Under the pieces are notes generated by a model that had not been told where the DNA came from, searched no databases, and saw only the letters and a list, made by a program, of their open reading frames with translations. From the NCBI GenBank assembly GCA_023427925.1, contig JAEYZS010000156.1:1-7684 (forward strand): a stretch of 7,684 bases of DNA. The letters run 5' to 3'. The position numbers and the translations under genes are program-made. The DNA is from Pseudomonadota bacterium. Its GTDB lineage: Bacteria; Bdellovibrionota; Bdellovibrionia; Bdellovibrionales; JAEYZS01. Shown here piece after piece: positions 1 to 4,173 of this stretch. Each line of letters opens with the position of its first letter. The first letter of the stretch is position 1.

Positions 1-585
1 ACGGCCGCGAACAGAATACTCAACATTGGCTTCAAAGTTTCGCTTTACTTCGTACTCATGAAAACTTTTATTCATATAGATGACTGTTCCTAAGGTGAGG
101 CCTTTAATTTTCGACACTGGATACTCGAGTGTCGGTCTGAACGAAATACCACCTTGTAGTGTTGTCTCTTTACGTGTGTTATCACTCGTCGGCAAAACCA
201 AAGCCACGTTAGGATAGAATGTACCTTCCAATATTTCATATTTCGAAGGCTGATACAAAATTACAGTATCCGTAAAATCTGCCGAGTGTTCACTTGTACT
301 GGATAACACGAGGTCTGTTCGCATTTTGATAGCAGACTTTTCAGAAAGTTTTATAGATGGTTGCATGATGATTGAAGTTGCATCTGTACGATCAGGATCT
401 GATTTCTTTTGTAAATTGGATGCCTGCTCCAAGGAAAGGCTAAATTCAATCGCACTCTTTGTTATATTGTTAGGTACAACACTTTCTTCCACTTTAATGG
501 ATGTCTTTTGATCGGATATATTGGCCTTCGCATCTGTTATTGCAATAACAATTAAAAAAATAACAATCGGGATCAACCAAAACAT
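1..585 (-). CDS. Exported beta-barrel-like (probable outer membrane) protein, 3' end outside window
   Basis: This frame is open from an ATG at 585-583 to the left edge, giving the first 195 residues with no stop. Residues 1-21 form a signal peptide: a long hydrophobic stretch (FWLIPIVIFLIVIAI) followed by D-A-K-A, an A-x-A signal peptidase I site. The n-region lacks Lys/Arg, which is unusual. The start is chosen because GAGGA lies at 597-593, 7 nt upstream. The mature part begins with a polar stretch (about 22-60). After it come alternating polar/hydrophobic segments such as 'IKMRTDLVLS', 'TLQGGISFRPTLEY' and 'LTLGTVIYMNKSF', typical of amphipathic outer-membrane strands. I do not recognise the family; outer-membrane location is inferred from composition only. 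The frame stays open upstream to about 816 with no ATG. A TTG at 702-700 could add 39 hydrophilic residues, but that would bury the signal peptide. It is divergent from the gene at 1017. Confidence 0.75.
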   Translation of the reverse strand, partial: MFWLIPIVIFLIVIAITDAKANISDQKTSIKVEESVVPNNITKSAIEFSLSLEQASNLQKKSDPDRTDATSIIMQPSIKLSEKSAIKMRTDLVLSSTSEHSADFTDTVILYQPSKYEILEGTFYPNVALVLPTSDNTRKETTLQGGISFRPTLEYPVSKIKGLTLGTVIYMNKSFHEYEVKRNFEANVEYSVRGR

Positions 586-592
586 ATCAAGA

Positions 593-597
593 TCCTC
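593..597 (-). promoter_or_regulatory. Shine-Dalgarno site fixing the start at 585
   Basis: On the minus strand GAGGA precedes the ATG at 585 with a 7-nt gap. This decides between the ATG that opens directly into a signal peptide and the longer, ATG-less open frame upstream. Confidence 0.6.
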
Positions 598-722
598 GGA
601 TTCAGTTGATTTAAGATGGGCATGATTTGAAACGCCTGACTTAAGAGCGCCACTTTTGGTGCCGTTTATTTTTTTATCCGTTTTATTATTTGCGAACTGC
701 AAAAGCCCCCCAATGCCTTTGG

Positions 723-763
723 TTCTAGATCTTTTCTCGAGAGTTCTCGAGCTTCCTCGATTT
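723..763. repeat. Four degenerate ~10-bp tandem repeats (TTCTCGA core)
   Basis: Successive units read TTCTAGATCTT (723-733), TTCTCGAGAG (734-743), TTCTCGAGCT (744-753) and TCCTCGATTT (754-763). The CTCGA core recurs at exactly 10-bp steps (736, 746, 756), so copies would face the same side of the helix. Two units contain the palindrome CTCGAG. This spacing fits a multimeric protein-binding site in the divergent promoter region, but function is inference and no regulator family is recognised. Confidence 0.5.
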
Positions 764-764
764 A

Positions 765-786
765 GGTCTAGTACAAAAACTAGACC
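765..786. repeat. Perfect 8-bp inverted repeat / hairpin
   Basis: GGTCTAGT (765-772) and ACTAGACC (779-786) are exact reverse complements around a 6-nt loop, ACAAAA. Neither strand shows a T-run directly after the stem, so it is not a standard intrinsic terminator. It directly abuts the ~10-bp repeat cluster. It may be an operator or a 5'-leader hairpin of the minus-strand gene. Confidence 0.5.
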
Positions 787-865
787 ACTTGATTTTGATA
801 CCAGATGAAAAGTAAGTTAAATGTTTTATATCACTAGGTAATTTTAACATTCTGGAATTTCAGAA

Positions 866-878
866 AAGGCCTATAAAA
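866..878 (+). repeat. 13-bp direct repeat copy 1, contains TATAAA
   Basis: AAGGCCTATAAAA here is repeated exactly at 955-967, start to start 89 bp. The TATAAA inside (872-877 region) resembles a -10 box. No good -35 lies at 16-18 bp: TTAACA at 844-849 is about 22 bp away. If it is a promoter, transcription would begin beside the dyad at 888-904. Confidence 0.4.
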
Positions 879-887
879 AATTAGCAA

Positions 888-904
888 AGTAAGGAATCCT
901 TACT
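888..904. promoter_or_regulatory. Perfect 17-bp dyad, candidate operator
   Basis: AGTAAGGA (888-895) and TCCTTACT (897-904) are exact reverse complements around a single central A. A long stem with a one-base centre cannot form a sensible RNA hairpin, so a dimeric DNA-binding protein is the likelier reader. It lies between the two 13-bp direct repeats, just after the first TATAAA and about 57 bp before the second, which is where a repressor of the gene at 1017 could act. The cognate regulator is unknown. Confidence 0.5.
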
Positions 905-954
905 CATTGGTATCAGAATAGGACCGCCAAATGCCTTAAATTTCATCTCTCTTC

Positions 955-967
955 AAGGCCTATAAAA
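955..967 (+). promoter_or_regulatory. 13-bp direct repeat copy 2, possible -10 of the gene at 1017
   Basis: This is an exact second copy of AAGGCCTATAAAA. TATAAA at 961-966 is a good -10 match, but the best -35 (TTAAAT, 936-941) is weak with a 19-bp spacer. It would give a leader of roughly 45 nt before the ATG at 1017. GCCTATAA also differs by one base from the sigma-28 -10 consensus GCCGATAA, but the matching -35 spacing is wrong. Promoter activity is therefore tentative. Confidence 0.35.
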
Positions 968-1016
968 CGGGGTAATTTTCATTAAAATAAGCCCTGTAAA
1001 AACCGATAGATAATTG

Positions 1017-2558
1017 ATGAATCCAGCACTTATACAGCATTTTAAACTTTCGGAAAATGATCTCGTTCAGATCAAAAACTCGCTTCAACCGCACCAGACG
1101 GCTCTTGATGTGATTTTTGAAAAGAAATTGATCGATCAAAGTGCTTACCTTGAATGGGCAAAAGAGCATTACTCTTTACCCGTTTTGAAGACAGCTTTCT
1201 TAGAGCAAAACAATAATGTGAGTGCACTTTTGGATCGTTACAAGAATGTATTTCCCAAAAACGTAATTCCTTTCCACGAAATGGATGGCGTACTTTACGT
1301 TATGTGTTTGGAACCTACTCCATTTGAAGCCCCTCAACCTGTGCAATATGTTTTAGCTCCGTACAATGTCATCGCGGAATATGCCATTCAAAATGAAACC
1401 AGCATTGTAAAAAAAGAAGTCGTCGAAGCTCCGACAACAGTCAAAGAAGAAACCAATCCACTCTTTAAGGACTTAAGCTCCGCAAAAGAAGGATCTCCGT
1501 TAGATAGTTTTAGCTTTGATAATTTGACTTTAGGGGAAAACTCCGACGCTCCAACTTCCGAATCTCCAAATATTGAAGATGTTGGTGAAATTAAACTCGA
1601 AGACAAACAAGATATTCCGGCGGGATTAAGCTTTCCAACACTTCCAAAGGATGAAAACAGTGCTGTCACAGAAAATCCAGTTACAGCGGTAGATCTCAAT
1701 TCATTTAAATTCGATGGTATTGCTCCAGTCGTAGAAAGTGAAACTCCTAAGAGTGATACAGCAACTCAACCATCACCTCCAGCTAACGAGCCAGTCAATC
1801 CCCCTCAGGCCGCACCAGTTGCTTCGCAACCAACTCAGCCTTTACAGCCAATACCACCTGAACCAGTGGCCGCACCTCAAGTCGCTCCTCCAACTCCAAT
1901 GGCTGCGACACAACCTGTAGCTCAACCCGCAGCTGCAGGCACTAAAAATATGACTTCGTTTTCCGTGAATGACCTCGTAGCCAAACCAAAAGCAAAACCT
2001 GCAGCGTCTCAAAATCCAGCTCCTCCTCAACCCGCGACTCCTCAAGCTCAGGTTTCTCCGCCTCCAGTAACTCCATCTCCGCCTCAATCAAGTACTGTGA
2101 CGCCAACACCTCAGCCGAGTGCTAGCACGAATGCAGCTGCACAATTTGAGGGAATTTTAAACTCAATGACAAAATATTTTGAGAAGTCCATGGTGCTTAT
2201 TTTTAAAGGTGTAACTCTTGAGCCCCACGCCAGGACACCGAATTGGACAAAAGCTCCACACTCTCAAGGCGCAATCGATGTTTCAACTCCTAGTATTTTT
2301 AGAATTGTAAATGAAACTCATAAACCTTACCACGGGCACATAGTCCCAAATCATATTAATGAAGCTTTCTTTAATACATGGAATAGTGGTCAAATACCTG
2401 AACATGTAACGATCTGTCCGATTGTCCACGAGAAAAAGTTATTTGGAATGATTTTAGGTTCAACGACAAAAGATGGTGGCAAAAAGTTCCAACTCCACCA
2501 TATTCAAGAAATTGCAAACGATGCTTTTGCAATGATGAGTTCCAATAAAGCGGCATAA
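1017..2558 (+). CDS. GspE N-terminal-like domain / Pro-rich linker / GAF-like domain protein
   Basis: The product is 513 aa with no signal peptide or membrane segment, so probably cytoplasmic. Residues 1-125 resemble the GspE/MshE N-terminal domain: a helical 'ALDVIFEKKLIDQSAYLEWAK' type segment, then the 'FPKNVIPFHEMDGVLYVMCLEP' strand signature. The usual RLG of c-di-GMP-binding MshEN motifs is absent, so nucleotide binding is doubtful. Residues 130-250 are acidic and low-complexity; 250-370 are Pro/Ala/Gln-rich. Residues 372-513 resemble the GAF-like domain seen in myxobacterial proteins, with 'TPSIFRIVNETHKPYHG', 'PEHVTICPIV' and 'LFGMILG'. No ATPase domain (Walker A/B) follows, so this is not a secretion ATPase. 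It is likely a scaffold or sensor linked to type IV pilus, secretion or motility regulation (inference). ATG at 1017 is preferred to the adjacent TTG at 1014, which follows an in-frame stop; no clear Shine-Dalgarno is visible. Confidence 0.8.
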   Translation: MNPALIQHFKLSENDLVQIKNSLQPHQTALDVIFEKKLIDQSAYLEWAKEHYSLPVLKTAFLEQNNNVSALLDRYKNVFPKNVIPFHEMDGVLYVMCLEPTPFEAPQPVQYVLAPYNVIAEYAIQNETSIVKKEVVEAPTTVKEETNPLFKDLSSAKEGSPLDSFSFDNLTLGENSDAPTSESPNIEDVGEIKLEDKQDIPAGLSFPTLPKDENSAVTENPVTAVDLNSFKFDGIAPVVESETPKSDTATQPSPPANEPVNPPQAAPVASQPTQPLQPIPPEPVAAPQVAPPTPMAATQPVAQPAAAGTKNMTSFSVNDLVAKPKAKPAASQNPAPPQPATPQAQVSPPPVTPSPPQSSTVTPTPQPSASTNAAAQFEGILNSMTKYFEKSMVLIFKGVTLEPHARTPNWTKAPHSQGAIDVSTPSIFRIVNETHKPYHGHIVPNHINEAFFNTWNSGQIPEHVTICPIVHEKKLFGMILGSTTKDGGKKFQLHHIQEIANDAFAMMSSNKAA

Positions 2559-2569
2559 CAACCACACAC

Positions 2570-2601
2570 TAAGCCGAATCTTGGCTTATCTATATTTTTT
2601 T
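2570..2601 (+). terminator. Short intrinsic terminator in the convergent gap
   Basis: TAAGCC (2570-2575) pairs with GGCTTA (2583-2588) around a 7-nt loop, followed by TCTATA and a 7-T run (2595-2601). It sits 11 nt after the stop at 2558 and works in the plus direction. The downstream arm contains the stop codon of the convergent hydrolase gene (2588-2586), so the element overlaps that gene's 3' end. The minus strand lacks a T-run after the stem. Confidence 0.6.
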
Positions 2602-3419
2602 AGAAATTCGAGAAATTTTTTGCGTGTATCAGCTGCAGTGGAATTCCAAAAAGAATCGATATGCTGGCCATTTTCAATTCTCACGAATTCTTTTGGATCT
2701 TTGGCCTCTTTGAAAACTTCTTCTCCAAACTTATAAGAAATAACCTGATCAGAAGTACCATGAATAACCATTAAAGGAATCGGAGAAATTCGATCGATTT
2801 TCCCTTCTGGCGCATATTTATCGCTCATCACAAGATATGCAAGTGGTTGAATGATCCACGTCAGCCAACCGCGACTCAATAAATCTCGAGCGACACTTTG
2901 ATAACTCTGAAAGGTAGAGTCCACTATGAGTGCCCTTATCGGAATACTCCCTTGAAGATCCACCACTGCACGCATTGCAACTGCCCCACCTAAACTTTGA
3001 GCAAACACAAAGAGGGGCAGATTCGGATTTCTCTCATAGATGAATTGAATTATTTTTTTACCGTCTTCAACTGTATTTTGAGGTGTAGGATTTCCATGGG
3101 ACTTCCCGTAACTCCGATAATCCCAAATAAAATAATCATAACCTTCTTTTAGAACCCAGGACAAACTAACGTAGTGAGAAGTAATATTTTGAGCATTTCC
3201 GTGAAAAAAAACGATGACACCTTTAGGCTTTTTGAAATCCGTTTTTAGATACCATCCATGAACTCTTATATCATTATCGACTTCAATTTCAATGTCTTCG
3301 GGAGAAAGTTTCAACTGGCTCGGCTCATAGTGAACAACATGTGTTGGGTGATATAACAAATTGCTACAACCAGAACAAATCAACATCAACAGGACGATAG
3401 GCCATGTATTTTTCTTCAT
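2586..3419 (-). CDS. Alpha/beta-hydrolase lipoprotein
   Basis: This is a 277-aa alpha/beta-fold serine hydrolase of the ABHD13/BEM46-like type. The N-terminus is a lipoprotein signal: MKK, a hydrophobic stretch and a lipobox ending at Cys18 (C-S-G-C). The -3 position is Cys, not the usual Leu. Ser at +2 predicts outer-membrane retention. Visible motifs are the oxyanion segment HGN (73-75), nucleophile elbow A-Q-S-L-G with Ser142 (Ala in place of the first Gly), acid Asp224 in HGTSDQ and His253 in NGQHID. The whole triad is present, so it should be active; the substrate (ester, lipid or peptide) cannot be read from sequence. AAGGA lies close upstream of the ATG at 3419. It is convergent with the gene at 1017 and divergent from the DUF3015 gene, so it is probably monocistronic. 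Confidence 0.88.
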   Translation of the reverse strand: MKKNTWPIVLLMLICSGCSNLLYHPTHVVHYEPSQLKLSPEDIEIEVDNDIRVHGWYLKTDFKKPKGVIVFFHGNAQNITSHYVSLSWVLKEGYDYFIWDYRSYGKSHGNPTPQNTVEDGKKIIQFIYERNPNLPLFVFAQSLGGAVAMRAVVDLQGSIPIRALIVDSTFQSYQSVARDLLSRGWLTWIIQPLAYLVMSDKYAPEGKIDRISPIPLMVIHGTSDQVISYKFGEEVFKEAKDPKEFVRIENGQHIDSFWNSTAADTRKKFLEFLKKYR

Positions 3420-3530
3420 AATTCCTTCTTAGATTACAAGAGTGAACTAATCTTAAAGAATGATCAATCAGAAAACTTGCTCTGCTTTTAAGCACGAAGT
3501 TTGCGTGGAATGTCATGAATTTATTTACAT

Positions 3531-3558
3531 TTGTTTTATCAGCTAAACCTCCTACAAT
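3531..3558 (+). promoter_or_regulatory. Putative sigma-70-type promoter for the DUF3015 gene
   Basis: TTGTTT (3531-3536) and TACAAT (3553-3558) are separated by 16 bp. TACAAT matches the -10 consensus at five of six positions. The start point would be near 3565, giving a leader of about 30 nt that contains the GGAGG ribosome site at 3587-3591. The 175-bp divergent gap must also hold the promoter of the hydrolase gene, for which I see no good match. Confidence 0.5.
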
Positions 3559-3595
3559 ATCTGAAACCCCCAAATAATTACTTTACGGAGGAATA

Positions 3596-4054
3596 ATGAG
3601 AAAATTACTTATCGCTATCGCGTTTCTAGGATTCGGAGCACAAGCTAATGCTGCTGCTTACGGTGTTGCTGGATGCGGACTTGGCTCTTTAGTTTTTAAA
3701 GATCAAAGAGGCCCAGTTCAACTCATCGCTGCAACATTAAATGTTACTGGTGCCCAGACATTCGGAATCACAACTGGTACATCAAACTGTAACGACGGTG
3801 CTAACCTTATTAAGGCTTACATCGAAACAAACCATGAAGCTATCAAAACTGCTGCAGCACGCGGCCAAGGTGAAGCTTTAGTAGGTCTTGCAAAAGTTTA
3901 CAACTGCCAAGATGCAGCTACATTATCAAACGCTTTGAGAGCTAACTACGAAGTTATCTTCAACTCAAACGATGCAACACAAACTCAATCTGGAATCGAA
4001 TCTGCAATCAGAATGAATCCAGCACTGAGCTCTTCTTGCGGTCAATTGTCATAA
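3596..4054 (+). CDS. Small secreted DUF3015 family protein
   Basis: The product is 152 aa. Residues 1-19 (MRKLLIAIAFLGFGAQANA) are a clear signal peptide with an A-N-A cleavage site, leaving a mature protein of about 133 aa. The mature start 'AYGVAGCGLGSLVF' is the glycine-rich opening typical of DUF3015 proteins. Four cysteines (27, 65, 104, 148) could form two periplasmic disulfides. The family has no assigned biochemical role that I know of. GGAGG at 3587-3591, 4 nt before the ATG, is the strongest ribosome site in the window. Codon use is biased: 9 of 10 Ile are ATC, 4 of 4 Tyr are TAC and 9 of 12 Asn are AAC, unlike its neighbours. Together with the promoter and terminator this suggests an abundant protein. 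The DUF4105 gene follows 119 bp downstream but beyond a strong terminator. Confidence 0.88.
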   Translation: MRKLLIAIAFLGFGAQANAAAYGVAGCGLGSLVFKDQRGPVQLIAATLNVTGAQTFGITTGTSNCNDGANLIKAYIETNHEAIKTAAARGQGEALVGLAKVYNCQDAATLSNALRANYEVIFNSNDATQTQSGIESAIRMNPALSSSCGQLS

Positions 4055-4060
4055 GTCAAA

Positions 4061-4082
4061 TGTGATCGAAGAATCGATCACA
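4061..4082 (+). repeat. Perfect 9-bp stem-loop before the terminator
   Basis: TGTGATCGA (4061-4069) and TCGATCACA (4074-4082) are exact complements around an AGAA tetraloop, 6 nt after the stop codon. No T-run follows, so it does not terminate by itself. Its place at the mRNA 3' end ahead of a second hairpin fits a transcript-stabilising structure. A protein-binding dyad is the alternative. Confidence 0.6.
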
Positions 4083-4099
4083 ATGTTACATGGGGTTTC

Positions 4100-4136
4100 A
4101 AGCCAATCTTTCAAACAAGATTGGCTTTTTTATTTT
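4100..4136 (+). terminator. Strong intrinsic terminator of the DUF3015 gene
   Basis: AAGCCAATCTT (4100-4110) pairs perfectly with AAGATTGGCTT (4117-4127) around a 6-nt loop (TCAAAC), followed by TTTTATTTT. The 11-bp stem and T-rich tail are textbook. It ends the DUF3015 transcript 45 nt after the stop and separates it from the DUF4105 gene. Confidence 0.9.
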
Positions 4137-4163
4137 GGCTTTTAGATTAGAAATAGATAGAGT
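4135..4163 (+). promoter_or_regulatory. Weak promoter candidate for the DUF4105 gene
   Basis: TTGGCT (4135-4140) and TAGAGT (4158-4163) have a 17-bp spacer and four of six consensus matches each. The start would be only a few bases before the ATG at 4174, implying a near-leaderless mRNA, which fits the absence of a clear Shine-Dalgarno. It is a tentative call, made because the preceding terminator requires a promoter in this short gap. Confidence 0.25.
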
Positions 4164-4173
4164 TTTACTTTAG

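Larger units (their letters stand above)
586..1016. other. 431-bp divergent intergenic region with several repeats and dyads
   Basis: No convincing gene was found here. The minus frame of the left-hand gene stays open to about 816 but has no ATG and only one TTG. The stretch separates two divergent genes and should hold both promoters. From left to right it contains a short inverted repeat (TTTGC-5-GCAAA, 689-703), a cluster of ~10-bp repeats (723-763), a perfect 8-bp hairpin (765-786), a first AAGGCCTATAAAA element (866-878), a 17-bp dyad (888-904) and a second AAGGCCTATAAAA element (955-967). The rest is AT-rich without recognisable structure. The convincing elements are listed separately. 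Confidence 0.7.

Noticed and set aside
326..511. 61-aa plus-strand open frame
   Set aside because: It is antisense to the exported-protein gene (585 to 1), which has a signal peptide and ribosome site and reads through the whole interval.
689..703. TTTGC-GAACT-GCAAA inverted repeat
   Set aside because: A 5-bp arm dyad in AT-rich DNA is expected by chance; it matches no known operator consensus.
937..967. Sigma-28 (FliA-type) promoter TAAATTT ... GCCTATAA
   Set aside because: The -10-like part is one base off consensus, but the gap is about 2 bp too long and the first repeat copy has no matching -35.
1740..2125. Possible tandem repeat in the Pro/Ala/Gln-rich segment
   Set aside because: The coding is compositionally biased but I see no fixed-period unit at the DNA level, so it is treated as a disordered linker.
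960..2565. Minus-strand open frames at 960-1169, 1388-1699, 1842-2087 and 2371-2565, and a plus-strand one at 1738-1920
   Set aside because: All are shadows of the 513-aa gene at 1017-2558; their compositions (for example Arg/Trp-rich at 1842-2087) mirror its proline-rich linker.
3364..3573. 69-aa minus-strand open frame in the divergent gap
   Set aside because: It overlaps the lipoprotein signal of the hydrolase in another frame and would cover the DUF3015 promoter; no ribosome site or recognisable product.
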